From the NCBI RefSeq assembly GCF_002553505.1, contig NZ_PDCP01000024.1, positions 1 through 64,000 on the forward strand: 64,000 nt of DNA, given 5' to 3'. The stretch comes from Mycolicibacterium agri (lineage in GTDB: Bacteria; Actinomycetota; Actinomycetes; Mycobacteriales; Mycobacteriaceae). The notes below the pieces were generated by a model, which worked only from the letters and a program-made list of their open reading frames with translations, did no database searches and was not told the origin of the DNA. This document shows, one piece after another, positions 43,411 to 53,439 of the stretch. Numbering within the stretch: the stretch's first letter is position 1; the number at the start of each line of letters is the position of its first letter. A program made the position numbers and the translations under genes.

Positions 43411-44463
43411 CTATGACGCCTGCTTCTGCCCGGGGATACCTTCGAAGGCGATGTCACCGGTTTCGAGGTTCTTGTTGGTCAAGTCGGTCAGCCCGTCCAG
43501 GAACTGCTGGCGTTCGGTCACCACGTGCTGGATCGCGACGTCCACGTTCTCCTTGGTGATCGCGGGCATCATGTAGACCGGTTCGGTGTCGACCTCCTCG
43601 CCCTTGGCGAGTTTGTTGGCCACCGCGAGGCCCGCCGCCAGTTCCACGGTGCCGTTCTGCAGCGAGGTGCCGATGAACTCACCGCTCTTGACCGCGTTGA
43701 GGCCGTCCTCGATGCCGTCGATGCCGACGATCGGGACATCCGTGCGGCCGGCCTCTTTGAGGGCCTGCAACGCGCCGAGTCCCATGTCGTCGTTCTGTGC
43801 GACAACGCCGTCAATCTGGTTGCCGAAGCCCGAGATCCAGTTCTTCATCTTGTTCACGGCCTCGTCGCGCTTCCAGTTCGCGGTGTCCTTGGCGAGCACC
43901 TTGATGTCGGGGTATTTGGCCAGCACCTGGTCGATGCCCTTGCTGCGGTCGAGTTCACCGGACTGCCCGAGCGGCCCCTGCAGCACCACGATGTTGCCGC
44001 GGCCACCGAGCCGGTCGGCCATCATCTGCATTTCCTGCGCGCCCGCCGCCACGTCGTCGGGCTGAACGCTGGCCGCGACATCCTTGCTGTCGAGTGCGGC
44101 GTTGACCGGCACCAGCGGGATGCCCTTCGCCTTGGCGGTGGCCACCTGCGGTCCCAGCGAATCCGCTTGAACGGGAACGACGATGATCGCGTCGACGCCC
44201 TGATTGATCATCGAGTCGATCTGGCTGGCCTGCGTGGATACGTCCAGATTGGCGGAATTCCACACCAGTTCGATGTTGTTGTCCTTGGCGTAAGTGTCCA
44301 TCCCCTCCTTGCCCGCGGTGATGAACGAACTCATGTCGTAGACGGTCACCCCGATGCGGGTGGTGTCGCTGTTGGCCTCGGGGTCACCGGCACCACAGGC
44401 CGTCAGACCCGCGGCGAGGGTGCTCGCCGCCGCGAGGGCGCCGATCTTTGATGCTAATTTCAT
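43411..44463 (-). CDS. CUT2-type sugar-alcohol-binding lipoprotein
   Basis: A periplasmic-binding protein of the ribose/galactose type (type 4 fold), about 350 residues. The signal peptide ends in LTAC (lipobox), followed by [16 protein letters not shown] and later [19 protein letters not shown], typical of ribose-type binding proteins. ATG 44463 fits the signal peptide start. The frame continues upstream to 44544 but those residues are not signal-like. It delivers substrate to the permease 44514-45554 and the RbsA-like ATPase. Homologues in M. smegmatis bind tetritols; here the ligand is inferred. Confidence 0.85.
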   Translation of the reverse strand: MKLASKIGALAAASTLAAGLTACGAGDPEANSDTTRIGVTVYDMSSFITAGKEGMDTYAKDNNIELVWNSANLDVSTQASQIDSMINQGVDAIIVVPVQADSLGPQVATAKAKGIPLVPVNAALDSKDVAASVQPDDVAAGAQEMQMMADRLGGRGNIVVLQGPLGQSGELDRSKGIDQVLAKYPDIKVLAKDTANWKRDEAVNKMKNWISGFGNQIDGVVAQNDDMGLGALQALKEAGRTDVPIVGIDGIEDGLNAVKSGEFIGTSLQNGTVELAAGLAVANKLAKGEEVDTEPVYMMPAITKENVDVAIQHVVTERQQFLDGLTDLTNKNLETGDIAFEGIPGQKQAS

Positions 44464-44513
44464 TTGACGGTTCTCTTTCTCTGTGCGACAGCGGATCTGA
44501 TGACGGTTGGAAT

Positions 44514-45554
44514 TCAGGTACTTGCTCGTCGACGTGAGGACCACACGTCGACGGCGACGGCTGCGACGATCAGCACGCCCTTGATGACGTCCTGCCAGTA
44601 AGCGGGGACGACGAGGATGTCGAGTCCGTTGTTGAGAGTCTGGATCATCAGCAGGCCCAGCGCGGTGCCCCAGATGGTGCCGCGACCACCCATCAGGCTG
44701 GCGCCGCCGATCACCACCGCGGCGATGGCATCAAGCTCGTAGCCCTGCCCGAGGTTGGGCGGTCCGGAAATCACCCTGGATGCCAGCATGACGCCCGAGA
44801 TCCCGGCCAGCAGACCGGAGAATGCGTACACGCTGAACAAAACGTTCTTGGTGTTGATGCCGGCGATCTCGGCAGCGTTGCGGTTGCCGCCCACCGCGTA
44901 GACGCGCATGCCGTACGTGGTGCGCTTCATCACCACGGCCAGCACGACGATGCCGACGATCATCAGCAGCACCGGGATCTGCAGGCCGAGGATCTTGGTG
45001 TTGGCGATCGATCCGAACTCCGGCGGCAACCCGTTGATCGGGGCACCGCCGCCGATGACGTAGGCCATACCCGACCCGGCGGTCAACGTACCCAGTGTCG
45101 CGATGAACGGTGGAACGTTGATGCGCGACACCAGGATTCCGTTGATGCAGCCCACCCCGAGGCCGACGACCATGGCGACCAGTACCGTCAGCCACACCTG
45201 ACCGGGGTTGGCTTTGGCCGTGGCCGCAGCGGCCATCGCCGAGACCGCGATGACGCTGCCGACCGACAGGTCGATGCCGCCGGTGAGGATCACCAGGGTC
45301 TGACCCAACGCGATCAGCGCGAACGGTGCCGCGGCCACCAGGATGGTGACCAGGTTGTCCATCGTGCCGAATCGGGCGCTGCGGTAACTGAAGTAAGCGA
45401 TGACGAGCAGCATCACCAGCACCATCGCGTAGCGCAGTGCCATGCCGGCGAACCACTCGCGGGAGAACAGTCGCACCGGCTCCCCGGTGGCCGGTGAGGC
45501 TACGGTGGGAGCCCGCGAAACCACGGCCTCTTCGCCGTCGAGCTGGGTGGTCAC
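44514..45554 (-). CDS. CUT2-type ABC transporter permease (RbsC-like)
   Basis: 346 residues with eight to ten helices. The RbsC hallmarks [17 protein letters not shown] and [22 protein letters not shown] are visible. It forms a homodimeric pore for a sugar or sugar alcohol. It overlaps the ATPase gene by 4 bp upstream and precedes the binding-protein gene by 50 bp. A C-terminal run ([19 protein letters not shown]) is normal for the family. Confidence 0.87.
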   Translation of the reverse strand: MTTQLDGEEAVVSRAPTVASPATGEPVRLFSREWFAGMALRYAMVLVMLLVIAYFSYRSARFGTMDNLVTILVAAAPFALIALGQTLVILTGGIDLSVGSVIAVSAMAAAATAKANPGQVWLTVLVAMVVGLGVGCINGILVSRINVPPFIATLGTLTAGSGMAYVIGGGAPINGLPPEFGSIANTKILGLQIPVLLMIVGIVVLAVVMKRTTYGMRVYAVGGNRNAAEIAGINTKNVLFSVYAFSGLLAGISGVMLASRVISGPPNLGQGYELDAIAAVVIGGASLMGGRGTIWGTALGLLMIQTLNNGLDILVVPAYWQDVIKGVLIVAAVAVDVWSSRRRAST

Positions 45555-47089
45555 GATGCAGCCTCCTGATTTTCTGGCGCGTCGGTCGGCGCTTCGTCGA
45601 GTGCGGTCGCCAACCGGAAAACGGACTCCTGAACCGCAGGGTGGTCCAGCGCGTCGCGGTCGAGTTCGCCCACCAGCTGCCCGGCGCGCATGACGAATGC
45701 GCGATGCGACAGCCCGACGATTTCAGGCATGTCCGACGAGGCCATCAGCACCGCCATGCCGTTGGCCGCGAATTCGGTGATGATGCGGTAGATCTCGCTG
45801 CGGGCGCCGACGTCGACGCCGCGGGTGGGCTCGTCGAGCAGCAGGACGGACACGTCACCGGTCAGCCACCGCGCCAACACCACCTTCTGCTGGTTGCCTC
45901 CCGACAGCGTGCCGACTTCCTGTCCGAGTCCCCTACTGCGCAGCCGCACCGACGACATCACATCGGAAACCGCTGTGCTGCGCGCCTTTCCGCGCAGCCA
46001 CCCGGCGAGCGAGAACGCCGACAGCCGCGGCAGGGAACCGTTGTCGAGCACACTCATCGACAGGACAGCCCCGTTGAGCTTGCGGTCCTCGGGCACCATG
46101 GCCATGCCCGCGGTGATCGCGGCCGCGGGTTGGTTGCGTTTGACCGGTCGGCCGCGCACCTGCACCGAGCCCGACGTGCTGCGCCTGGCACCGAAGATCG
46201 CCTCGAGCAGCTCGGTGCGGCCTGCGCCGACGAGTCCGGCGAGTCCGACGATTTCGCCCGCGCGCACCGAGAACGAGACGGGCCCTGAGGCACCGTCGAC
46301 CTGAAGGTCGCGCACCTCGAGCACCGTGTCGGTGCCGGGCTCGGGACGTTGCGGGAACAGGGCGTCGAGTTCGCGGCCGATCATCGCGGTGACGATCTCG
46401 TCGTCGGTCACCTCGTCGATCGGGGTGTCGAGGATCAACCCGCCGTCGCGCAGCACCACGACCCGGTCGGCGATGGCGCGGATCTCGGCCATCTTGTGCG
46501 TGGTGTACACCATCGCCACGCCTTGGTCGCGCAGCCGGCGCACGATTCGGTAGAGGCCCTCGACTTCACGTTCGGAGATCGCCGAAGTCGGTTCGTCGAG
46601 CATCACGACGCGGGCTCCGGTGCGGGCGGCCTTGACGATCTCGACGATCTGGCGCAGCCCGACCGGCAGGCTGCCCATCCGCGCGGTGGGTGAGATGGCG
46701 ACGTCGAAGACCCCGAGCGTCTCCCGCGCCTCGGCGATCATCGCGCGCCGGTTCAGGAACGGTCCGCGGCGCAGTTCACGTCCGACGAACAGGTTCTCGT
46801 AGACGGTCATGTCCTCGATCGAGGCCAGTTCCTGCGGAACGATCGCCACACCGTGGCGCACCGCATCGCGGGGATTGCCCGGCGCGAGCGCGCTGCCGTG
46901 CACCGATACGGTGCCGTCGTCGGCGCTGTACTGTCCGCTGACGATCTTCATCAACGTGGACTTGCCCGCGCCGTTCTCGCCTGCCAGCGCGGTCACCGTG
47001 CCGGGCTCGAGTCGCAGGTCCACACCCTTGAGGACCGGGACACCTCCGAAACTCTTTGTGATTCCGGAGCATTCGAGCAGTGTTTGCAC
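45551..47089 (-). CDS. CUT2-type double ABC ATPase (RbsA-like)
   Basis: 512 residues with two ATPase domains. The first has GENGAGKSTLMK (Walker A), SVGLRQIVEIVKAARTGARVVMLDEP (signature region and Walker B). The second has GLVGAGRTELLE in place of a standard P-loop, LSGGNQQKVVLARWL and VLLLDEPTRGVDVG. In this family only one site needs full catalysis. The start overlaps the RpiB-type gene stop by 1 nt. It pairs with the permease and binding protein downstream as one importer. Confidence 0.9.
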   Translation of the reverse strand: MQTLLECSGITKSFGGVPVLKGVDLRLEPGTVTALAGENGAGKSTLMKIVSGQYSADDGTVSVHGSALAPGNPRDAVRHGVAIVPQELASIEDMTVYENLFVGRELRRGPFLNRRAMIAEARETLGVFDVAISPTARMGSLPVGLRQIVEIVKAARTGARVVMLDEPTSAISEREVEGLYRIVRRLRDQGVAMVYTTHKMAEIRAIADRVVVLRDGGLILDTPIDEVTDDEIVTAMIGRELDALFPQRPEPGTDTVLEVRDLQVDGASGPVSFSVRAGEIVGLAGLVGAGRTELLEAIFGARRSTSGSVQVRGRPVKRNQPAAAITAGMAMVPEDRKLNGAVLSMSVLDNGSLPRLSAFSLAGWLRGKARSTAVSDVMSSVRLRSRGLGQEVGTLSGGNQQKVVLARWLTGDVSVLLLDEPTRGVDVGARSEIYRIITEFAANGMAVLMASSDMPEIVGLSHRAFVMRAGQLVGELDRDALDHPAVQESVFRLATALDEAPTDAPENQEAAS

Positions 47090-47550
47090 TATTGCGCTAC
47101 CGGGTCGTACTTCTCGATGGCCTCGACCTTGTCGGCCGATTTACTCTGCGGATCGAACTCGTACCCGAGCCATTCGCGTGCGAGCCGCCGGGCGAGTTCC
47201 AGTCCGATGACGCGCTGACCGAGACACAGCACCTGCGCGTTGTTGGACAGCACCGAGCGCTCCACCGAGAAGCTGTCATGCGCTGTCACGGCGCGGATGC
47301 CGGCCACCTTGTTCGCGCTGATGGCGACGCCGAGACCGGTGCCGCACACCAGAAGCGCGCGGTCGGCCTTGCCTTCGGCGACGAGCCGGGCCGCGGCGAC
47401 CGCGACATGCGGATAGGCGGTGTCCTCGTCGGCGCCGACACCGACATCGGTGACGACCTCCACACGGGGGTCTGCCGCCAGGTCGCCCTTGAGGGCTTCC
47501 TTGTATTCGTAGCCTGCGTCGTCGGAGCCGACGACGATTCTCAGGGCCAT
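47089..47550 (-). CDS. RpiB/LacAB-family sugar-phosphate isomerase (D-erythrulose 4-phosphate isomerase type)
   Basis: 153 residues. The family features [11 protein letters not shown] at the start (phosphate/acid-base site), a cysteine in [16 protein letters not shown] (general base Cys) and [14 protein letters not shown] are present. In mycobacterial tetritol pathways a related isomerase (DerI) turns D-erythrulose 4-phosphate into D-erythrose 4-phosphate for the pentose phosphate pathway. The adjacent DAK kinase makes that assignment likely. It starts directly after the kinase stop. Confidence 0.82.
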   Translation of the reverse strand: MALRIVVGSDDAGYEYKEALKGDLAADPRVEVVTDVGVGADEDTAYPHVAVAAARLVAEGKADRALLVCGTGLGVAISANKVAGIRAVTAHDSFSVERSVLSNNAQVLCLGQRVIGLELARRLAREWLGYEFDPQSKSADKVEAIEKYDPVAQ

Positions 47551-49296
47551 TTAGTTGTCTCCTTGGGTGGTGAGCGTGAAGCAGTCGGCGACGGTGCGTG
47601 CACACATCGCCAGTGATGTGGCTCCGGCGTCGGGTGTACCGACGCTGCGGTCGGCTAGCGGCCGGGCGCGGCCGACCTTGGGGCGCATTTCGGCGGTCGC
47701 GCGGGCCGCGTCGATGGCGGTGTCCGCCGCCGCGCGCCAAGCCTGTTGCCAGGCTTGGCCGTTGGCGACGCGTCGGTCGAGTTCGTCGACGAAGGGCAGC
47801 AGTGCGTCGAGCATCGTCTTGTCGCCGGGCGCGGCGCCGCCGAGCCGGATCATCGCCTCGTACCCGTCCCGCATCGCGCCTGCGATGTCTGCCGAGCCGG
47901 GCCTGCCCGTGTCGCCGAGCCGTGCGCCGAGCGCGCTGAGCAGCGCACCCCAGAGCACTCCCGATGTGCCGCCGGCTTTCGCCGCCCATGCCTTGCCCGC
48001 CGCGGTGAGCACCGAACCCTGACCTGCGCCGTCCGCCACGGCCTGCGCCGCCGCGTCGCGAGCCGCGCTGGAGCCCTTGACCATTCCGCGGCCGTGGTCG
48101 CCGTCGCCTGCGACGGCGTCGATGTGGCCCAGCTCCTCTTCGGCGTCAGCGAGCATCGCCGCCATCGCGTCGAGAGCCCGCGCCACCAGCCGTCCGCCGC
48201 GGCGGCCGTCGTCGTCGGCGAGTTCGGCCAGCGGAGGTGTGGTCGAGGCCGTCGCGGTCTCCGCGATCCGGCGCGCCTGCCCGTTGGGCGAGGGCTGCGC
48301 TGCGGCGCCCTTGCGGTAGGCCGGGGTGTCGGCCGGTGCGGTCCAGTACTTTTCGAGCTCGTCGTCGAGCCACATCACCGTCAGCGAGCAACCGGCCATG
48401 TCCAGGCTGGTGACGAGCTCACCGACCTCCGGCTCCACGACGACGTATCCGCGTTCGCGCAGCAGCCGCGACACCTCGCCCCACACGACGAACAGCTCTT
48501 CGTACTTGGTGCGGCCGAGGCCGTTGAGAATGACCGCGATCCGCTGTTCGGTGGCGTCGGGGCGGTCGCCGAGCACACCGTCGACCAGGGTCGCGGCCAG
48601 CCCCGCGGCGGTGGGCATCTCTTCCTCGGCGATTCCGGGTTCGCCGTGGATGCCGAGGCCGACGCCCATCCGTCCGGCGGGCACAGTGAACAGAGGTGCG
48701 TCGGCGCCCGGCAGCGTGCAGCCGTCGAACGCGACGCCGAGGGTGCGGGTGGCGGCATTGGCCGCCTCGGCGACCCGTATCACCCCGGCCAGGTCCACGC
48801 CGTCCTCCGCAGCCGCGCTTGCGCATTTGAAGACCGTGAAATCCCCTGCGATGCCGCGTCTTTTGTCTTCTTCGCCGCGCGGTGCGCTGGCCACGTCGTC
48901 GGTGACGGCGAAGTAGTGCGCGTCGATGCCTTCGCTGCGCAGCGCCGAGACGGCGAGGTTGAAGTTCATCACGTCGCCGGCGTAGTTGCCCGTGGTGAGC
49001 AACACGCCCGCGTCGGAATGAGCGGCACGCGCCACCGACGCGGCTTCGTCGGCCGAGGGCGAGGTGAAGATGTTGCCGACGACCGCGCCGTCGGCGAAAC
49101 CGGGGCCGACCGTGCCGCAGAACGCGGGATAGTGCCCGGAGCCGCCTCCGATCACCACGGCGACCTTGCCGGGCCGGGTCTTGTGTGCCCGCACGACGCC
49201 GCCGGGCACGCCGACCACGTAACGCGCGTTGGCGTCGAGGAATCCGGCCAGCATGTCCTCGGTGAAGCGGGCCGGGTCGTTGCACAGTTTTGTCAT
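47551..49296 (-). CDS. DAK-type erythrulose kinase (DhaK-DhaL fusion)
   Basis: 581 residues. The N-terminal DhaK domain (about 1-335) has GGGSGHYPAFCGTVGPGFA and the substrate-binding His in GIHGEPGI, as in ATP-dependent dihydroxyacetone kinases. The C-terminal DhaL domain (about 365-575) has the ADP/metal motif AVAGDGDHGRG. In M. smegmatis such enzymes phosphorylate D- or L-erythrulose. Between dthD and the RpiB-type isomerase, D-erythrulose 4-phosphate formation is the better fit, but L-erythrulose (made by eltD) is also possible. It overlaps the ATPase gene upstream by 4 bp. Confidence 0.85.
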   Translation of the reverse strand: MTKLCNDPARFTEDMLAGFLDANARYVVGVPGGVVRAHKTRPGKVAVVIGGGSGHYPAFCGTVGPGFADGAVVGNIFTSPSADEAASVARAAHSDAGVLLTTGNYAGDVMNFNLAVSALRSEGIDAHYFAVTDDVASAPRGEEDKRRGIAGDFTVFKCASAAAEDGVDLAGVIRVAEAANAATRTLGVAFDGCTLPGADAPLFTVPAGRMGVGLGIHGEPGIAEEEMPTAAGLAATLVDGVLGDRPDATEQRIAVILNGLGRTKYEELFVVWGEVSRLLRERGYVVVEPEVGELVTSLDMAGCSLTVMWLDDELEKYWTAPADTPAYRKGAAAQPSPNGQARRIAETATASTTPPLAELADDDGRRGGRLVARALDAMAAMLADAEEELGHIDAVAGDGDHGRGMVKGSSAARDAAAQAVADGAGQGSVLTAAGKAWAAKAGGTSGVLWGALLSALGARLGDTGRPGSADIAGAMRDGYEAMIRLGGAAPGDKTMLDALLPFVDELDRRVANGQAWQQAWRAAADTAIDAARATAEMRPKVGRARPLADRSVGTPDAGATSLAMCARTVADCFTLTTQGDN

Positions 49297-50435
49297 CGCA
49301 GCCGTTCTCCGGATTCGATGTCGAACAGATACACACGTTCTGGCGGTGCCGTGACGACCACTTGCTGTTCGATTTCGTAGTGGTCGGCGGCCGGGGTCTG
49401 CACGACGATGCCCTCCTCCAGTCCGGCGACCGTGCCGGTCGCCAGGCCGAACTCGAGCAGGTGCTCGAAGTAGGCGACGGTGGCCCTGACCCCGGCACGC
49501 GTGTCGGTCGACAGCGCGCAGTCCTGCGGCCGGATCCCGACGCTGACGCGGGTACCGTCGGCGACGCCGGTCACGGTGGTGTCCAAACCGCCTGCGTTGG
49601 CGCCGATTTCGACGTGCGCTCGGCCGTCGCGCACGCGCGCCACCCCGCGCAGCACATTGATCTGGGGTTCACCGACGAATTGCGCGACGAAGAGATTCGC
49701 CGGGTCGTCGAATACCTCGTCGGGCGTGCCGAACTGCTGCACCACTCCGGCGTCCATCACTGCGAGCCGGTCGGCCAGCGACAGCGCCTCCACCTGATCG
49801 TGGGTGACGACGATGGTGGTGTAACCGAATTCGCGCTGCAGCACCTTCAGTTCGCGCCGCACGCGTTGCCGTGCCGACGCGTCCAGGTGCGAAAGCGGCT
49901 CGTCGAGCAACAGCACCGGCGGGTTGCGCACCAGCGCACGAGCCAGAGCCACCCGCTGCTTCTGGCCGCTGGACAGGCCCGCGGGCCGCAGCTCCAGCAT
50001 GTCGTCCATTTCGAGCCTGCGGCTGATCGACGCGACCCGTTCCTCGGCGCCTTTCGCCTTGCGCGCCTTCAGCCCGTAGAGCAGGTTCTCCCGCACCGAC
50101 ATCGGCGGGTACAGCGCATAGCTTTCGAACCCGACGCCGATGCCGCGCTTGGCCGCAGGCAGCTGAGAGATCTCCCGATCGCCGATGCGGATGGAACCGC
50201 TTGTCACCGTTTCCAATCCGGCGATCATGCGCAGCGTTGTGGTCTTGCCGCAGCCCGACGGGCCCAGCAGTGCGACGAGCTCGCCGGGCTCGATCGCGAG
50301 GTTGATGCCCTTGACCGCGGGCACGTCCTCGCGGCCGTGGTAGACCTTGACCAGATCGGTGAGCGTGAGGCTCTGCGCCACTGAGGCGGTGTCGGCCGTG
50401 TCGCGTGTCCGAGACCGCGTCGTCAACAAACTCAC
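49293..50435 (-). CDS. CUT1-type ABC transporter ATPase, second of two
   Basis: 380 residues of the UgpC/MalK class: Walker [13 protein letters not shown]-loop ESYALYPPM, signature [15 protein letters not shown] (SSGQ rather than SGGQ), Walker B VLLLDEP, and a C-terminal regulatory TOBE-type domain. It is adjacent to a second, different ATPase (50432-51574). Two distinct ATPases together with two permeases point to a heterodimeric ATPase pair, as in GlpS/GlpT-type glycerol importers. The genes overlap by 4 bp on both sides. It probably energises uptake of a tetritol. Confidence 0.87.
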   Translation of the reverse strand: MSLLTTRSRTRDTADTASVAQSLTLTDLVKVYHGREDVPAVKGINLAIEPGELVALLGPSGCGKTTTLRMIAGLETVTSGSIRIGDREISQLPAAKRGIGVGFESYALYPPMSVRENLLYGLKARKAKGAEERVASISRRLEMDDMLELRPAGLSSGQKQRVALARALVRNPPVLLLDEPLSHLDASARQRVRRELKVLQREFGYTTIVVTHDQVEALSLADRLAVMDAGVVQQFGTPDEVFDDPANLFVAQFVGEPQINVLRGVARVRDGRAHVEIGANAGGLDTTVTGVADGTRVSVGIRPQDCALSTDTRAGVRATVAYFEHLLEFGLATGTVAGLEEGIVVQTPAADHYEIEQQVVVTAPPERVYLFDIESGERLR

Positions 50436-51574
50436 TGTGCTGCCTCCAATAGCGATGCGCGGTCGGGGAGCCCCAGCCGCGGCGTGTCACCGTCACCAGC
50501 GGCGAAGACGTGGATGTCGGAGTCGGCGACGGTCAGCGTGACCGTCGCGCCTTCGGTGACGCCGTCCCGCCCGGAGGTGAGCACGATCAGCTGCACACCG
50601 CCGGCGTCGACGGTGAGTTCGACGTTGCGGCCCAGACGTTCGGCAAGCACCACCCGGCCCCGGATTCCTGCACCGTCGACATCCGGGCCGACCACGTGAA
50701 TGTCGCAGGGCCGCAGGCCGACCCGAACCCGATCGCCGCGGCTGCAGTCGCTGTGGGCGTCGGCCGGGATCGGCACGTCGAACGAGCCGTCGCCGAGGCG
50801 GATGCGGCCGTCGTCGACGACACCGTCGAGCAGGTTGATCTCGGGCTGCCCCAGCGCCCGCGCGACGAAGGTGTCGGCGGGCCGACGCCAGATGTCGGCG
50901 GGCGTCCCGATCTGCACGAGCCTGCCCTTCCGCATGACCGCGATGCGGTCACCGAGCGCGAGCGCCTCCTGGTAGTCGTGCGTGACGTAGAGCGTCGTGG
51001 TGTTCGACATGGCGCCGAGCTGCTTGAGCTCGGCCCGCATCGCCGCACGCAGCTTGGCGTCGAGATGGCTCAGCGGTTCGTCGAGCAGGTAGATGTCGGC
51101 GGGCCGCACCAGCACGCGGCCCAGCGCCACACGCTGGCGCTGTCCGTTGGACAACTCGCGCGGGAACCGGTCGAGCAGGTGGTTGATGCCCAGCGTGGTG
51201 GTCACCTGATGGATGCGCTCGGCGCGCTGGCTTTCGGTGTACTGGCCGGTGCGGCCGGATTTCAGTGGCGAGGCCAGATTTTCCCGCACGGTCTTCTGTG
51301 GGTAGAGGGCGTAGCTCTCGAACGCCATCGCCACATTGCGGTGGTAGGGCTCGACGCGGGTGACGTCGCGACCGCCGATGTCGATCGTGCCCTCGTCGAT
51401 GTCGACCAGCCCGGCAACCGATTTCAGCGTCGTGGTCTTGCCGGCGCCGCTGGGACCGAGGATGACGAAGAACTCGCCGTTGGCGATGTCGACCGACAGC
51501 CCGTCGACCGCGCGGATCGGGTTGGACGTCCTGCCGAACGACTTGTGCAGATTGGTGATCGATACGGTTGCCAT
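50432..51574 (-). CDS. CUT1-type ABC transporter ATPase, first of two
   Basis: 380 residues. Walker A LGPSGAGKTT, Q-loop ESYALYPQK, signature LSNGQRQRVAL (SNGQ), Walker B DIYLLDEP and a C-terminal TOBE-type domain. The ATG at 51574 overlaps the permease stop and fits the family start (TVSITNLHKSFG). Neither ATPase carries the canonical LSGGQ loop; the two variants (SSGQ and SNGQ) differ, as expected of a specialised heterodimer. Confidence 0.87.
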   Translation of the reverse strand: MATVSITNLHKSFGRTSNPIRAVDGLSVDIANGEFFVILGPSGAGKTTTLKSVAGLVDIDEGTIDIGGRDVTRVEPYHRNVAMAFESYALYPQKTVRENLASPLKSGRTGQYTESQRAERIHQVTTTLGINHLLDRFPRELSNGQRQRVALGRVLVRPADIYLLDEPLSHLDAKLRAAMRAELKQLGAMSNTTTLYVTHDYQEALALGDRIAVMRKGRLVQIGTPADIWRRPADTFVARALGQPEINLLDGVVDDGRIRLGDGSFDVPIPADAHSDCSRGDRVRVGLRPCDIHVVGPDVDGAGIRGRVVLAERLGRNVELTVDAGGVQLIVLTSGRDGVTEGATVTLTVADSDIHVFAAGDGDTPRLGLPDRASLLEAAQ

Positions 51575-52491
51575 CAGGCCTTCACCGCCCCGAAGGACAG
51601 GCCCCGCACCAGGTAGCGCTGAATGGTCAGCGCCAGGATGAGGGGCGGCAGCGCTGCGATGATCGCGGCCGCGGCGGTCAGGTTGTAGTACGCCTGTCCC
51701 CCGCCGCCGAGGAACTTGGTGATCGCGACGGTGACGGTGCCTGCGTTGCTGTCGGTCAGGATGAGCGGGAAGACGTAGTTGTTCCAGGCGAAGATGAACG
51801 CCAGCAGGGCCGCTGCCGCGATGCCGGGGCGCACGATCGGCAACGCCACCATGAGGAAAGCCCTTTTGCGGGTGTAGCCGTCGAGCAGCGCCGCCTGCTC
51901 GAGATCTTCGGGAAGGTCTTGGAAGTAGGACCGCAGGATCCACACCACCAGCGGCATGGTGACCAGCTGCAGCACCCAGATCATGCCGACCTTGGTGTCG
52001 AACAGCCCGATCTGGTTGTAGATGACGAACAGCGGCACGATCACCATCAGCTCGGGTGCAAACCGGAACGACAGCATCTGGAACATCAGGTCGTTGCTGC
52101 CCTTGTACTGCCAACGCCCGGCGGCGTAGGCGGCTGGGATGCCGATGACCAGCGAAACGATCACCGCGCCACCGCAGTTGAGCAGGCTGGTCAGCAGCGA
52201 CGCCTTGAAGTCGACGCTGGTCATCTCGGTGCCCTTGTCGGACAGCACCGTCGCGAAGTTCGACCACGTCGGGCTGAACGAGAAGTACGTGGTGGTCTGC
52301 TCCTCGGCGTTCTTCAGCGCCAGCATCAGCATCCAGAAGATCGGAAACAGCGAGAAGATGAACCAGAAGATCAAGCCGAGGTCTGCGGCCGCGGAGCTGA
52401 AGGACAGCCGCTTCTGGCCGGGTGCCAGCTCAGTGCGGGAGGTCTTGAATACCTTGACTGCCATGGGTTTAGGACTCCGCTCCGGCAGCAC
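51574..52491 (-). CDS. CUT1-type ABC transporter permease (MalG-like)
   Basis: 305 residues with six helices. The EAA loop near the C-terminus reads EQAALLDGYTRKRAFLMVALPIVRPGI. It is the second permease of the importer, and its start overlaps the preceding permease by 23 bp. ATG 52491 has only a modest ribosome binding site; a start downstream at 52464 (ATGGCAGTC) is equally plausible, with minor change in length. Confidence 0.85.
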   Translation of the reverse strand: MLPERSPKPMAVKVFKTSRTELAPGQKRLSFSSAAADLGLIFWFIFSLFPIFWMLMLALKNAEEQTTTYFSFSPTWSNFATVLSDKGTEMTSVDFKASLLTSLLNCGGAVIVSLVIGIPAAYAAGRWQYKGSNDLMFQMLSFRFAPELMVIVPLFVIYNQIGLFDTKVGMIWVLQLVTMPLVVWILRSYFQDLPEDLEQAALLDGYTRKRAFLMVALPIVRPGIAAAALLAFIFAWNNYVFPLILTDSNAGTVTVAITKFLGGGGQAYYNLTAAAAIIAALPPLILALTIQRYLVRGLSFGAVKA

Positions 52492-53425
52492 GACGCTGCG
52501 CCTTGCCGAGCACGCTGACCAGGTAGCGCGCCGTAATGAACACGAGGATCCACAGCAGCAGCATGTAGGTGCTGCCGCGCGAGTAGTTGAGGTTGATGAT
52601 CGAGTCCTCGAACGCGCCGATCTGCAGGGTGCGTGTCGCGACGCCGGGACCGCCCGCCGTCAGCACGTAGATGTGGTCGAACACCTTGAGGTTGTCCATG
52701 AACCGGAAGATGACGGCCACCAGGATGTAGGGCCACAGCATCGGCAGCATCAGTTTCCGGAACATGTAGAACCAGCCGGCGCCGTCGACCTGGGAGGCCT
52801 CGAACGGCTCTTTGGGCAGCGACCGGATTCCGGCCAGCACCAGAATCGCCACGAACGGCGTGAAGATCCACAGGTCGACCAGGATCACCGACCACAACGC
52901 GTTGTTGGCCGACAGCCAGTCGAAGGTGTTGCCCAGCCCAAGAACATGATTGAGGATGCCGAACTGGGGGTTGAACATCAGCTTCCACATCACGCCGGCG
53001 ATCACCGGCGCGATCATCAGCGGAAGGATCAGCACCTTCTCGAAAACCTTGCCGATCACGCTGGACCGGTTGAGCAGCAGCGCCAGCCCCACGCCGATCA
53101 CGGTCTCGACCGTGGTGGCGATGACCGCGAACAGCAGCGTGACCTTGACGCTCTGCCAGAAGATCTGGTCGCCGAGCACGGATTTGAAGTTGTCGAACCA
53201 CACGAAGTGCGGATTCGGATTCACCGCCGCGTAGTTGAGGAACGCATAGTAGGCGCCAAGCGCGAACGGGTAGAGAATGCCGATAACGATGACCAGCGCG
53301 GGGATCGACAGCAGGTACGGCCGCAGCTTGCGCCGCCAGGTCGGCACCTGCGGCAGCGGGCGCGTGGAGGCCGGGGCGGGCTGCTCCGGTGTGGTCGCCG
53401 GCGCCTTGGGGGTCTGCGTGGTCAT
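52469..53425 (-). CDS. CUT1-type ABC transporter permease (MalF-like)
   Basis: 318 residues. A proline-rich N-terminal stretch (about 1-35) precedes the first of six helices. The EAA loop FEASQVDGAGWFYMFRKLMLPMLWPYI is clear. It pairs with the next permease and follows the binding protein gene by 14 bp. Confidence 0.87.
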   Translation of the reverse strand: MTTQTPKAPATTPEQPAPASTRPLPQVPTWRRKLRPYLLSIPALVIVIGILYPFALGAYYAFLNYAAVNPNPHFVWFDNFKSVLGDQIFWQSVKVTLLFAVIATTVETVIGVGLALLLNRSSVIGKVFEKVLILPLMIAPVIAGVMWKLMFNPQFGILNHVLGLGNTFDWLSANNALWSVILVDLWIFTPFVAILVLAGIRSLPKEPFEASQVDGAGWFYMFRKLMLPMLWPYILVAVIFRFMDNLKVFDHIYVLTAGGPGVATRTLQIGAFEDSIINLNYSRGSTYMLLLWILVFITARYLVSVLGKAQRRAAGAES

Positions 53426-53439
53426 GGGTGCCAGAGCTC